Shown: positions 6,840 to 15,219 of the stretch, piece after piece | Layout: each line of letters opens with the position of its first letter | Numbering within the stretch: the stretch's first letter is position 1 | NCBI GenBank assembly: GCA_028876495.1 | Contig: JAGWRO010000041.1 | Coordinates: forward strand, 124,001-188,000 | DNA from: Bacteroidota bacterium | Lineage (GTDB): Bacteria; Bacteroidota; Bacteroidia; Chitinophagales; Chitinophagaceae | Reading direction: 5' to 3' | DNA: 64,000 nucleotides | Translations under genes and position numbers: made by a program | The notes under the pieces: generated by a model | What the model was told of the DNA's origin: nothing | What the model saw: only the letters and a program-made list of their open reading frames with translations | Database searches by the model: none

Positions 6840-8780
6840 ATGAACCGTTTATTTAAAAGAATATTACCCGAAAGAAATTATGTAAAGATTCCTGAAGACA
6901 TAAGAATGAACATTATTGAAAGTTCGTGCAAGCAGGTTTCAAGAGGCGTGTTTTTTTCAACCATTATCATCATCACCTCTTTTTTGCCGGTTTTTTTACT
7001 AACGGGACAGGAAGGAAAATTGTTTGGCCCGCTGGCGTATACGAAAACGTTTATCATTGCGGTTGATGCTATCCTGATCATCACACTTGCCCCGGTATTG
7101 ATCTCCTTTTTTATGAAAGGAAGATTTACTCCCGAGAATCATAACCCGGTTAACCGCGGTCTTTCTAAAATTTACGAGCCGGTTATAAGATGGTGTACTA
7201 AATGGCGAAAGACAACGCTGGCAATAAATCTAATAGCCTTATTGGTGAGTATTCCACTCATCATGAGTTTGGGAAAAGAATTTATGCCGCCGCTGGATGA
7301 AGGGTCTATTTTATTTATGCCGGTAACGATGCCCGATATTTCCAATTCAGAAGTGAAAAGAATTTTGCAGGTGCAGGATAAAATTATTGCTTCTGTTCCT
7401 GAAGTAAAAAATGTTTTGGGCAAAGCCGGAAGAGCTAATACGGCTACAGATAATGCGCCTATGAGCATGATTGAAACGATCATATTACTTAAACCCAAAT
7501 CAGAGTGGAGGCCCGGTAAAACAAAAGAAGATATCGTAAACGAACTCAACAGCAAATTGCAAATTCCCGGCGTTACTAACGGTTGGACACAACCGATCAT
7601 CAACAGGATCAATATGCTTTCAACCGGTATCAGGACTGATGTTGGCGTAAAAGTATACGGGCAAAATTTAGATACAATTTATGCTTTTGCTCAAAAAATA
7701 AAAATGGAATTGATGGGAATTAACGGGGTGAAGGATTTGTATGTGGAACCTGTTACCGGCGGAAAATATATTGACATACAAATAAAGCGCGATGAAATAA
7801 GCCGTTATGGATTAAGTGTTGATGATGTAAATGCTGTTGTGCAAAGTGCTTTGGGCGGAATGAAACTGACCACTACAATTGAAGGCCGCCAGCGATTTTC
7901 AGTGAATGCGCGGTATGCACAGGATTTCAGGGATAATATGGAAGCATTAAAAAGCTTGCAAGTACAAACAAAAAATTTTGGCCCTGTTCCGTTGCAAGCG
8001 GTTGCGGATATAAAAATTACAACCGGCCCGCCGATGATCAATTCAGAAAATGCTTTATTACGCGGAACGGTATTATTTAATGTTCGGGACCGCGACCTGG
8101 GAGGCACTGTGCAGGAAGCCCAGAATAGGTTAAACAATATGCTTACCAAATTGCCCAAGGGCTATTATATTGAATGGAGTGGACAATACGAAAATCTATT
8201 GAGCAGCGAAAAAACAATGAAAGTGATTTTACCCGTTGTATTAGTCATCATTTTTTTCTCGATGTATTTCGCATTTAACTCTGCCCGTGAAGCCTTACTC
8301 AGCTTAATTTCTATTCCGTTTGCGCTTATTGGCGGCGTGTTCATGATCTGGTTCTGGAAAGTGAATTTATCAGTGGCCGTGGCGGTTGGTTTTATAGCAT
8401 TATTTGGCTTAGCTGTAGAGACAGGTATTGTAATGATCATCTATTTAAATGATGCCATGCAACAATTAGTTAAAGAAAAAGGTAATTCAAGGGAAACGAT
8501 TACCAAAGCCGATTTGCGTGACTACGTTATTGCCGGCGCTGCAAAAAGATTACGTCCTAAAATGATGACAGTGTTGGTAATTCTTATCGGTTTGATTCCT
8601 ATTCTATGGAGTTCAGGAGTGGGCAGTGATGTAATGAAACCAATTGTGCTACCAATGATCGGCGGTGTGTTTACATCCGCGGTGTTTGTCCTGTTGGTAT
8701 CGCCGGTGATTTTTTTAATGAATAAAGAATATGAGTTGAGAAAGTATGGAAAGATACAGGTACTGGAAACAAATCATTAG
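6840..8780 (+). CDS. cusA: CusA-type RND metal efflux pump, C-terminal part (split gene)
   Basis: This is the remaining 646 residues of the RND pump. It starts in the TM4-TM5 loop (MNRLFKRILPERN), enters TM5 at GVFFSTIIIITSFLPVFLLT, and carries TGQEGKLFGPLAYTKT, the second porter region (RINMLSTGIRTDVGVKVYG, GPPMINSENA) and helices 8-12. The ATG begins one base after the stop of the first part (TAAAATG), an arrangement that allows coupled re-initiation. The frame upstream is closed at TGA 6831. Deleting one A from the AAA at 6833-6835 would join the two ORFs as N-K-L-N-K-M-N-R. The protein cannot work alone because it lacks TM1-TM4, so it must either pair with the first part or be the remnant of a broken gene. 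Confidence 0.9.
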   Translation: MNRLFKRILPERNYVKIPEDIRMNIIESSCKQVSRGVFFSTIIIITSFLPVFLLTGQEGKLFGPLAYTKTFIIAVDAILIITLAPVLISFFMKGRFTPENHNPVNRGLSKIYEPVIRWCTKWRKTTLAINLIALLVSIPLIMSLGKEFMPPLDEGSILFMPVTMPDISNSEVKRILQVQDKIIASVPEVKNVLGKAGRANTATDNAPMSMIETIILLKPKSEWRPGKTKEDIVNELNSKLQIPGVTNGWTQPIINRINMLSTGIRTDVGVKVYGQNLDTIYAFAQKIKMELMGINGVKDLYVEPVTGGKYIDIQIKRDEISRYGLSVDDVNAVVQSALGGMKLTTTIEGRQRFSVNARYAQDFRDNMEALKSLQVQTKNFGPVPLQAVADIKITTGPPMINSENALLRGTVLFNVRDRDLGGTVQEAQNRLNNMLTKLPKGYYIEWSGQYENLLSSEKTMKVILPVVLVIIFFSMYFAFNSAREALLSLISIPFALIGGVFMIWFWKVNLSVAVAVGFIALFGLAVETGIVMIIYLNDAMQQLVKEKGNSRETITKADLRDYVIAGAAKRLRPKMMTVLVILIGLIPILWSSGVGSDVMKPIVLPMIGGVFTSAVFVLLVSPVIFLMNKEYELRKYGKIQVLETNH

Positions 8781-8816
8781 TAACAAAAAATATTTTTGAA
8801 AAACAAAATAGAAACG

Positions 8817-10061
8817 ATGAAAAAAAATATTTTGATAATAGCGGGATTAATTTTAGCTGCGAATTATGCAAATGCGCAGGTTTTAAAATTGAACGATATC
8901 TTTTCGATCATTCAGAAAAATAACCCTGAATTGAATATGTACGATGCGCAAATACGTTCGCTCGATGAAGCATCTAAAGGTGCTAAAAGCTGGACGCCGC
9001 CGGAGTTTGGCGCTGGTTTTTTTATGACGCCGTACAATCTTGCTCTTACAAAAGCTACGCCCACCCAAAAAGGAATGGGTGCATTCATGATCAGTGCTTC
9101 GCAAATGTTGCCCAATAAAAAAGAGCAAAATGCAAATGAAAAATACCTGCAATCTTTATCATCAGTAAACAAAGAAAATAAGCAATTTTCTCTTAACGGT
9201 TTGTATGCTGAGGCAAAAAAAAATTATTACGACTGGATGGTTACTGAAAAGAAAATAGCGGTATTAAATGACAATGAAAAACTGCTGAATTTTATGATCC
9301 AAAGTGCTGAGCTGAGGTATAAAAACAACCTTGGAAAACTGAATGCCTATTACAAAGCGAAAGCGGCGTTAGGTAAAATTGAGGATCAGCTTGAAGTGTT
9401 GACTAACCAGGAAAAGAAAAATAAAATCGCATTAAATACTTTGATGAACAGGGATAGAAATGAAAACTTTACTGTCGATACCAACTATGTAATTAAAAAT
9501 TATAACGCGGCAGACACGAATTATTTAATCCAGTCAAGAAGCGATATAAAAGCGGTAGCGCAGAATCTGGAAATTAATCAATTGCAATTGAACCTGGAGA
9601 AAACAAAGCAGCTACCACAATTTGGGATTTCTTATAATCACATGTTCGCATTTGGTCAATCGCCATGGCTGTTCTCTTTGATGGCAACTGTAAAAATTCC
9701 TTTGGCCCCTTGGTCCGCAGGCTCTTACAAAGCAAAAGTTGAAAGTTTAAAATGGCAACAACAGGCTTTTGAAGCGCAACGACAGATGATCATTAACCAG
9801 GCATCCGGCGAAGCCGGTGATTTGCTTGCTTCCATTAATAGTAAAAAGAAACAGATAAAATTATTTGAAGAGAATATTATTCCCGCGCTGAAAAAAAATT
9901 ACCAGGTAATGCAGTTGGCGTACGAACAAAATACAGGCGAATTGTTTGAATTGTTTGATGCGTGGGAAACATTGAATATGACACAACTTGATTACCTGGA
10001 TCAGGTGCAGGATTTATTAGATCTGCAGGTGCAGATGGATAAAACCCTGGAACAAAAATGA
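8817..10061 (+). CDS. TolC-family outer-membrane efflux channel (CusC-like)
   Basis: About 414 residues. The frame opens at TTG 8796, but ATG 8817 begins a clear signal peptide (MKKNILIIAGLILAANYANA), so that start was chosen. The mature protein is rich in long helices with Gln, Lys and Asn and shows the duplicated helical pattern of outer-membrane efflux proteins, with LETAxLxY-like segments (ELFDAWETLNMTQLDYLDQV) near the end. No lipobox is present, unlike E. coli CusC. It would form the trimeric channel through which the CusA/CusB-type complex expels copper. It lies between the pump and the adaptors with short gaps, in the same operon. Confidence 0.85.
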   Translation: MKKNILIIAGLILAANYANAQVLKLNDIFSIIQKNNPELNMYDAQIRSLDEASKGAKSWTPPEFGAGFFMTPYNLALTKATPTQKGMGAFMISASQMLPNKKEQNANEKYLQSLSSVNKENKQFSLNGLYAEAKKNYYDWMVTEKKIAVLNDNEKLLNFMIQSAELRYKNNLGKLNAYYKAKAALGKIEDQLEVLTNQEKKNKIALNTLMNRDRNENFTVDTNYVIKNYNAADTNYLIQSRSDIKAVAQNLEINQLQLNLEKTKQLPQFGISYNHMFAFGQSPWLFSLMATVKIPLAPWSAGSYKAKVESLKWQQQAFEAQRQMIINQASGEAGDLLASINSKKKQIKLFEENIIPALKKNYQVMQLAYEQNTGELFELFDAWETLNMTQLDYLDQVQDLLDLQVQMDKTLEQK

Positions 10062-10068
10062 AAAGATT

Positions 10069-11472
10069 ATGAAAAAGAAAACTTTAATTATAAAACGTTA
10101 TTGTCCGGGTAAAAATTCTGCGAACCCGCTAAAACACTTTGACGGCAAGTGCCACGGCCCTCTCCCTTGGGAGAGGGGTTGGAGTGAGGCTTTACAGGCT
10201 GGAAGGATCTTCCACATATTTAGTTGGACAACAATAATTATAAAAACATTTTTACTACTAAGCTTTGCTTTAGGGTTGATGCTTTTTATGGGATGCAAGA
10301 ATCATAATAAAAACAAGGTTGGTGCTGCAACTGAAACAGAGGAGATCTACAGCTGTTCCATGCATCCGCAAATAATAGAACATGCGCCGGGGCGCTGCCC
10401 TATTTGTGGAATGACCCTGGTAAAAAAAGAAAATGCCGCGAGAGAAATTTCTAAAGTGGATCTTTCTACATTGCTTGAACCAGTTAATAATACCGTATTA
10501 TCTTCTGTTCCTGTTACTTCTGTTAAATTTGAAAAACAGCAGTTACGGTTAAACGCTTTAGGTACGGTGGAATATGATACAAGATTCATGAAAACCATAT
10601 CAGCTCGTGTTAGCGGACGGATCAATAAATTGTACATCAAATATCGTTTTCAACCGGTTCGTGCAGGCGAAAAAATAATGGAACTCTACAGTCCTGAATT
10701 ATTGACGGCGCAACAAAATCTTTTATTTCTTATAAAGAATGATCCTGAAAATAAACCACTGATCGATGCAGCAAAACAAAGGTTGTTATTGCTTGGAATG
10801 CATGAAAGCGATTTGCAAAGAATGATAACTAACGGTAATGCTCAGCCGAACGTTACCGTCTACAGCAATTATACCGGTCATATTCATGAAGCTGGACAGA
10901 AGGGTTATTCACCGGAGCCGGTTAGTTTCCCAACTGAAACGCCGGAACTTACTGTTAAAGAAGGCATGTATATAGATAGGGGACAACCAGTGTTCCAGGT
11001 AAATAACATGGATCATGTTTGGATAAGTTTAAACTTATTTCCCGGCGATAATTCATTAGTGAAAGTAGGAACTCCTGTAACAATTATCACTGAAACAGAA
11101 CCGGGTAAAAAAATTAAAGGGAAAATTAATTTTATTGAACCTTTTTACCGCGACAATTCAAAAACAGTAACGGCAAGAGTTTATCTCGACAATTCAGCAT
11201 TAATGATACCTGTCGGGAGCCAGGTAACAGCAACCGTTGATGTAAACTCCACTTCCGGTAATTGGTTGCCGGAATCTGCGGTGCTCTCTTTAGGTTTAGA
11301 TAAAGTGGTATTTCTTAAAGAAGGAAAAGTGTTTAAAGTAAAGCCGGTAACAACAGGTATTACGGCAAATAATTTGATTCAAATAACCGCAGGCTTAAAT
11401 GCGAAAGATAGTGTTGCAGCTAATGCTCAATTTTTGGTAGACAGCGAAGGATTTATAAAAGTTAAAAAGTAA
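10069..11472 (+). CDS. CusB-like periplasmic adaptor with HMBD domain; signal peptide interrupted
   Basis: A 467-residue RND adaptor. Residues about 103-130 are a heavy-metal-binding domain (YSCSMHPQI, CPICGMTLVKK), followed by the barrel-sandwich, helical hairpin and beta-barrel parts of a CusB/HlyD-type adaptor. The N-terminus is odd. Residues 1-9 (MKKKTLIIK) look like the start of a signal peptide and residues 60 onward (TFLLLSFALGLMLFMGC) like its hydrophobic core and lipobox, but 50 unrelated residues lie between them. The DNA shows a 150-bp in-frame insertion there. Without it the protein would be a normal lipoprotein of about 417 residues. Whether the extended signal still works, or translation starts later at a non-standard codon, is unknown. 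Confidence 0.85.
   Translation: MKKKTLIIKRYCPGKNSANPLKHFDGKCHGPLPWERGWSEALQAGRIFHIFSWTTIIIKTFLLLSFALGLMLFMGCKNHNKNKVGAATETEEIYSCSMHPQIIEHAPGRCPICGMTLVKKENAAREISKVDLSTLLEPVNNTVLSSVPVTSVKFEKQQLRLNALGTVEYDTRFMKTISARVSGRINKLYIKYRFQPVRAGEKIMELYSPELLTAQQNLLFLIKNDPENKPLIDAAKQRLLLLGMHESDLQRMITNGNAQPNVTVYSNYTGHIHEAGQKGYSPEPVSFPTETPELTVKEGMYIDRGQPVFQVNNMDHVWISLNLFPGDNSLVKVGTPVTIITETEPGKKIKGKINFIEPFYRDNSKTVTARVYLDNSALMIPVGSQVTATVDVNSTSGNWLPESAVLSLGLDKVVFLKEGKVFKVKPVTTGITANNLIQITAGLNAKDSVAANAQFLVDSEGFIKVKK
10086..10245 (+). mobile_element. 150-bp in-frame palindromic insertion with 10-bp flanking duplication
   Basis: AATTATAAAA occurs at 10086-10095 and again at 10236-10245, flanking 140 bp of unrelated sequence. 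The offset is 150 bp, exactly 50 codons, and the insert has no in-frame stop. It contains a perfect hairpin at 10158-10177 (CCCTCTCCC, TT, GGGAGAGGG) followed by GTTGGAGTGAGG, which resembles a repeat common in intergenic DNA of many bacteria. No transposase is present, so it would be non-autonomous. Removing one duplication plus the insert restores a perfect lipoprotein signal peptide in the host gene. Confidence 0.8.
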
Positions 11473-11475
11473 ATC

Positions 11476-12684
11476 ATGAAAAATTATTGCAAAGTACTTA
11501 TAGCATTGATGTTTATCATTGCAACAGGATGTGAAAACAAAAACACAAAGACAATTGCAACAAATGAAGACATCATCTACACCTGCCCCATGGACCCACA
11601 AGTGGTGGAAGCGAAGCCGGGAATTTGCCCTATTTGTCACATGGAATTGTTACCTGTAAAAAAGGGAATGGAACAAAAGAATAATGATGAATTGAAACTA
11701 AGCCCTGAACAAATGCAATTAGGAAATATAAAAGTAGATACTATTCAAAGTGGTTCGCTTGGCCATCAAATGATTTTAACCGGAACTTTGAATTTTGATG
11801 AGACCAAAACAAATGCAGTAAGTGCATGGGTAGCAGGCCGAATTGAGAAATTGTTTTTTAAACAAGTGGGAGATTATCTTGCCAAAGGTGCTCCTATTTA
11901 TGAGATCTATAGCGAGGAACTGAACAACGCAAAACAGGAATATTTGCTTGCACAGCAAAAGAAAGCAACCCTTGGAAATTCGATCGTAAATTTTGATGAG
12001 GTGATTTCTTCAGCAAAGAATAAATTGCTTTTATGGGGAATGAGTGAAAAGCAAATAGAAAATATAAATGCAGAATCAATTAAAAATCCGCGTACAACCT
12101 TTTATAGCACGGCATCCGGTTATGTTACCGAACTTCCCTTTCAGGAAGGTGATTATGTGGCTGAAGGAGGAACAATTGTAAAGCTTGCTAATTTGTCAAC
12201 TTTGTGGGTCGAAGCACAAATTTATGCGACACAGCTTTCACAAATCAATGGTGCAAAAAAGGCAATTGTCGAAATTCCTGACCTGCCAGGCAAAAAGATT
12301 CCAGGCACTATTACTTTTCAAAATCCGGAACTGAGTACTGCTGAAAGAGTCAACCTTGTCCGCATTTCTGTTCCGAATGAAAATAATGAATTGAAACCCG
12401 GAATGGCGGCTTATGTGAAGATAAACACGGGCGATCATCACGTATTGGCGTTACCGTCTGATGCGGTTTTACGTGATGGAAAAATGTCGATGGTGTGGCT
12501 CGAAACCAAACAGAATACTTTCAAAAGTGTGATGGTACAAACGGGCATGGAAAGCGGCGATATGATCGAAATAAAATCAGGCATCCAGCCAAATGATGTG
12601 GTCGTAATTTCAGGGGCATACTTATTGCAGAGTGAATATGTTTTTAGAAAAGGAGCCAATCCTATGGCCGGGATGAAAATGTAG
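11476..12684 (+). CDS. cusB: Second CusB-like periplasmic adaptor with HMBD domain
   Basis: A 402-residue lipoprotein adaptor with lipobox ATGC (Cys19). Residues about 37-62 form a heavy-metal-binding domain (YTCPMDPQVV, CPICHMELLPV), in which His replaces the usual Gly in the second half. The rest is a typical membrane-fusion protein: ILTGTLNFDETK leading into the barrel-sandwich, AWVAGRIEKLF, a helical hairpin, and a C-terminal part ending ISGAYLLQSEYVFRKGA. The gene starts 3 bp after the first adaptor, so the two are certainly co-transcribed. Two different adaptors with one pump could form a mixed hexamer, or one could be the functional copy if the first is harmed by its insertion. The gene symbol is by analogy with E. 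coli. Confidence 0.9.
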   Translation: MKNYCKVLIALMFIIATGCENKNTKTIATNEDIIYTCPMDPQVVEAKPGICPICHMELLPVKKGMEQKNNDELKLSPEQMQLGNIKVDTIQSGSLGHQMILTGTLNFDETKTNAVSAWVAGRIEKLFFKQVGDYLAKGAPIYEIYSEELNNAKQEYLLAQQKKATLGNSIVNFDEVISSAKNKLLLWGMSEKQIENINAESIKNPRTTFYSTASGYVTELPFQEGDYVAEGGTIVKLANLSTLWVEAQIYATQLSQINGAKKAIVEIPDLPGKKIPGTITFQNPELSTAERVNLVRISVPNENNELKPGMAAYVKINTGDHHVLALPSDAVLRDGKMSMVWLETKQNTFKSVMVQTGMESGDMIEIKSGIQPNDVVVISGAYLLQSEYVFRKGANPMAGMKM

Positions 12685-12744
12685 TTGCTAAAAATCTTAT
12701 ACATCTTATCCAGAATTTTGTACCGTAAAAAATAATGATGCAGG

Positions 12745-12752
12745 TAATTTTG
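12745..12752 (+). promoter_or_regulatory. Possible promoter -7 box (TAATTTTG) for the copZ-like gene
   Basis: TAATTTTG matches the Bacteroidota TAnnTTTG box and lies 24 bases before the ATG of the chaperone gene. A TTTTG at 12716-12720 could be the -33 element, but the 24-base spacing is longer than usual. It would allow separate expression of the chaperone. Confidence 0.35.
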
Positions 12753-12776
12753 TAATATAAAAAATAATCTAAACGA

Positions 12777-12992
12777 ATGAAGACGATACAACTTAAAACA
12801 AATATTATGTGTGGCTCATGCATAGAAAAAGTGACACCGGTATTAAATGAAAAATTAGGTGAAAACAATTGGAAAGTAGATACGCAGAACCCTAAAAAAG
12901 TGCTTACTGTAACAGCAGAAAATGTGGATGAAAAAGATGTGATAAATGCAGTAGCACAAGCAGGCTACAAGGCGGAAGAATTACCTGCATAA
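12777..12992 (+). CDS. copZ: Copper chaperone, HMA domain (CopZ-like)
   Basis: A 71-residue protein consisting of a single heavy-metal-associated domain. The metal site is IMCGSCIEKV (Cys13 and Cys16 by count from the start), followed by the expected beta-alpha-beta-beta-alpha-beta pattern and ending in AVAQAGYKAEELPA. It has no signal peptide, so it is cytoplasmic. Such proteins carry Cu(I) to a CopA ATPase or a copper-sensing regulator. Its location at the end of the copper block supports this. The 92-bp gap upstream contains a possible promoter of its own. Confidence 0.85.
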   Translation: MKTIQLKTNIMCGSCIEKVTPVLNEKLGENNWKVDTQNPKKVLTVTAENVDEKDVINAVAQAGYKAEELPA

Positions 12993-13026
12993 GTTTATGA
13001 AAAAAATTATGAACCGGACAATTGCC

Positions 13027-13422
13027 CTAAAAAATAAAATCCGAACTTATCAATCCTGATTGATTCAATAAGATGGCTCTTGGAATTCTCCTGATGCCAA
13101 AATCTTTTATAAATTGATTATCGGGACCAGTTATTCTGAAGCTATTTTCATTGTTTAAAAACGGGTAGGGAGCTGACTTCCACATGGCATCGTTTGCATC
13201 AATCGAAAGATAAATGATGTGATATTGTTTATGATCAATCGTTACTTTGTCGCTTTTTATCTCTTCCATTCTTGCCCTGCAGGGAACGCACCATGATGCC
13301 CAACAATCAAGAATGATATTTTCACGTGTAATTAACGATTTCTTTTCCGAGTCAGTTAATAATTGATCAGAGGCGTTTTCGATAGGGATCGAGACGAAGA
13401 CATCCGAAATGTCTTTTCCCAT
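13027..13422 (-). CDS. Thioredoxin-like (TlpA-type) protein without signal peptide
   Basis: A 131-residue protein with a thioredoxin-type active site WASWCVPC at 41-48 and a late cis-proline region (RRIPRAILL), both typical of TlpA/ResA-like thiol-disulfide oxidoreductases. Those proteins are normally exported, but here there is no signal peptide and the domain begins close to the N-terminus. The protein is at the short end for the fold and stops soon after the cis-Pro strand. It may be cytoplasmic, or an N-terminally shortened relative. It is convergent with the copper chaperone and divergent from rpsT. A link with copper is possible but not supported beyond proximity. Confidence 0.7.
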   Translation of the reverse strand: MGKDISDVFVSIPIENASDQLLTDSEKKSLITRENIILDCWASWCVPCRARMEEIKSDKVTIDHKQYHIIYLSIDANDAMWKSAPYPFLNNENSFRITGPDNQFIKDFGIRRIPRAILLNQSGLISSDFIF

Positions 13423-13465
13423 TTGCTGAATGAAATTACCTCAACCACAAAAATTCAAAAATCGA

Positions 13466-13497
13466 TTGCATTTTTTTCATAAATATCCTTATCTTTG
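13466..13497 (+). promoter_or_regulatory. rpsT promoter (TTG / TATCTTTG)
   Basis: TTG at 13466-13468 and TATCTTTG at 13490-13497 are separated by 21 bases, which fits the Bacteroidota -33 / -7 promoter well. Transcription would start about 10-15 bases before the rpsT ATG. Confidence 0.75.
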
Positions 13498-13517
13498 CAG
13501 CCCAAAAAATTTATTTA

Positions 13518-13775
13518 ATGGCAAATCATTCAGCAACTAAGAAAAGTGTTCGTAAATCAGCAAAGCGTAACGAACGCAACCGTTACCAGGGCAAAACTAC
13601 CCGTAATGCTATCCGTGATTTTAAAACAATTGATTCAAAAGCTGCCGCTTTGGAAAGTTTGCCTGTATTGGCTTCAAAAATTGATAAGCTGGCAAAAAGA
13701 GGAATTATACATAAGAACAAAGCTGCCAACTTAAAAAGCAAATTGGCAAAAAATGCACAAGCGCTCACAAAATAA
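13518..13775 (+). CDS. rpsT: 30S ribosomal protein S20
   Basis: An 85-residue, very basic protein that matches ribosomal protein S20 along its full length: MANHSATKKSVRKSAKRNER at the start, the helix TTRNAIRDFK, and GIIHKNKAANLKSKLAK near the end. S20 binds 16S rRNA early in assembly of the small subunit. The gene stands alone with its own strong promoter and a terminator just downstream, the usual monocistronic arrangement for rpsT. Confidence 0.97.
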   Translation: MANHSATKKSVRKSAKRNERNRYQGKTTRNAIRDFKTIDSKAAALESLPVLASKIDKLAKRGIIHKNKAANLKSKLAKNAQALTK

Positions 13776-13802
13776 ACTGAATTAATACCTATAATTTATT
13801 AG

Positions 13803-13828
13803 CCCGTCAATAAACTGACGGGTTTTTT
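13803..13828 (+). terminator. rpsT intrinsic terminator
   Basis: The stem CCCGTCA (13803-13809) pairs with TGACGGG (13816-13822), followed by a run of six T. It lies 28 bases after the rpsT stop. Confidence 0.85.
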
Positions 13829-13840
13829 ATTTGCGAAAAC

Positions 13841-14281
13841 TTACTTGTCAAATTCCGGGAAAAGATCAATCTCCATAAACCGGTCATCTCTTTTCTCAAA
13901 ACCAAAACAATGGCTTCCGTTAGTGATTATCAAATATTTGGCAGGGATTGAGATGTGATAGCGTAGGATCTGTTCCATTGTTTTTTGGGAAAGGGAAACA
14001 TTCATTTCCTTACATTCAATAATCATCCAGGGAAGCGTTTGCCTGTTAAAAACAACTATATCGTACCGCTTTTTTAGATCAACCAGCTTTATCCCTTTTT
14101 CAATAGAAATTAAGGAGGAAGGATAATTTTGGGTGAGCAAAAGAAACAAGATAATATTTTGACGCACCCATTCTTCAGGAGTAAGAATAAGCCATTTTTT
14201 TCTTATTGTATCAAAAATTTCTTTTACGCCTTCGTTCTGTCTTAATTTTGGTTGTTCTTTCGGAAATTCAATTTTTATCAT
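13841..14281 (-). CDS. HsdR N-terminal-domain protein (PD-(D/E)XK fold), orphan
   Basis: A 146-residue protein resembling the free-standing N-terminal domain of type I restriction enzyme R subunits (HSDR_N_2 family). The motif YDIVVFN...MIIECKE gives the D...ExK arrangement of a PD-(D/E)XK nuclease fold. There is no helicase domain, methylase or specificity subunit nearby, so it is not a restriction system. Such orphan proteins are common in Bacteroidota genomes and their role is not established. It is convergent with rpsT and separated from it by a terminator. Confidence 0.8.
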   Translation of the reverse strand: MIKIEFPKEQPKLRQNEGVKEIFDTIRKKWLILTPEEWVRQNIILFLLLTQNYPSSLISIEKGIKLVDLKKRYDIVVFNRQTLPWMIIECKEMNVSLSQKTMEQILRYHISIPAKYLIITNGSHCFGFEKRDDRFMEIDLFPEFDK

Positions 14282-14391
14282 GTAGCGATTGGCTGTTATA
14301 AGAAGGTTACTATTTCATAATTTGTGCAATGTAAAATGTAAAATCGTATTTTTATCCGAAGCAGGTAAATTTTAAAAAGTGTAACAGCATT

Positions 14392-15162
14392 ATGAAGACG
14401 AAAAAAGAGATTGTAAATAACTGGCTACCAAGATATACCGGGGAAAAGTTAGAGAATTTTGGTTCTTATATCTTGCTTACCAATTTTAGTAATTATGTAA
14501 AAATGTTTGCCGAAATTCATGATGTAGAAATTGTGGGTGTAGAAAAGGCAATGGAATGCGCCACCGCTGGCGATATCACTATTATTAATTTTGGAATGGG
14601 AAGCCCCGGAGCCGCTACCATAATGGATTTACTTAGTGCCATAGAACCTAAAGCGGTTTTGTTTTTGGGAAAATGTGGTGGACTGAAAAAAAGAAATAAG
14701 ATAGGTGATCTGATTTTGCCAATTGCGGCGATAAGAGGAGAAGGAACTTCCGATGATTATTTTCCACCGGAAGTGCCCGCTCTACCTGCATTTGCACTGC
14801 AAAAAGCAATTTCAACCACTATTCGTGATCATGGGGTAGATTACTGGACAGGGACGGTTTATACCACCAATCGCCGCGTATGGGAACATGATGAAGTTTT
14901 GAAAAGCTATCTCAGAAAAATCCGTGCTTATGCGGTGGATATGGAAACCGCCACCATTTTTATTGTTGGCTTTTATAATAAAATACCCACCGGCGCTTTA
15001 TTGCTGGTGAGCGATTCGCCCATGGTGCCTGAAGGGGTAAAAACCATTGAAAGTGATGCAAGCGTAACCGCACAGTTTGTAGGAATGCATCTAAAAATTG
15101 GCATTGAATCTTTAAAACAATTGATCAATAACGGCTTGACGGTAAGGCATTTGAAGTTTTAA
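14392..15162 (+). CDS. amn: AMP nucleosidase
   Basis: A 256-residue member of the purine nucleoside phosphorylase superfamily, with the form seen in Bacteroidota AMP nucleosidases. Features include INFGMGSPGAATIMDLL, VLFLGKCGGLKKRNKIGDLI, GEGTSDDYFPPEVPALP and AVDMETATIF, where the Met-Glu pair binds ribose. The enzyme splits AMP into adenine and ribose 5-phosphate and so controls adenylate levels. It is shorter than E. coli Amn (about 480 residues), which has an extra N-terminal domain, and this is normal for the short type. It stands alone between the HsdR-N gene and the ABC ATPase. Confidence 0.88.
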   Translation: MKTKKEIVNNWLPRYTGEKLENFGSYILLTNFSNYVKMFAEIHDVEIVGVEKAMECATAGDITIINFGMGSPGAATIMDLLSAIEPKAVLFLGKCGGLKKRNKIGDLILPIAAIRGEGTSDDYFPPEVPALPAFALQKAISTTIRDHGVDYWTGTVYTTNRRVWEHDEVLKSYLRKIRAYAVDMETATIFIVGFYNKIPTGALLLVSDSPMVPEGVKTIESDASVTAQFVGMHLKIGIESLKQLINNGLTVRHLKF

Positions 15163-15185
15163 GCTTTCAGCATTCAGTTTTTTGC

Positions 15186-15219
15186 CTAACTTATAACTTA
15201 CAACTTATAACTAATAACT
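15186..15219 (+). repeat. CTTATAACT / CTAATAACT direct repeats
   Basis: The short gap before the ABC gene consists of imperfect repeats of the type CTTATAACTTA-CAACTTATAA-CTAATAACTT. It is low-complexity spacer and no regulatory role can be assigned. Confidence 0.45.

Noticed and set aside
10069-10245. Treating the 50 extra residues of the first adaptor as a genuine protein domain
   Set aside because: The DNA shows a flanking duplication and a perfect hairpin, and removal restores a perfect signal peptide, so an insertion explains it better.
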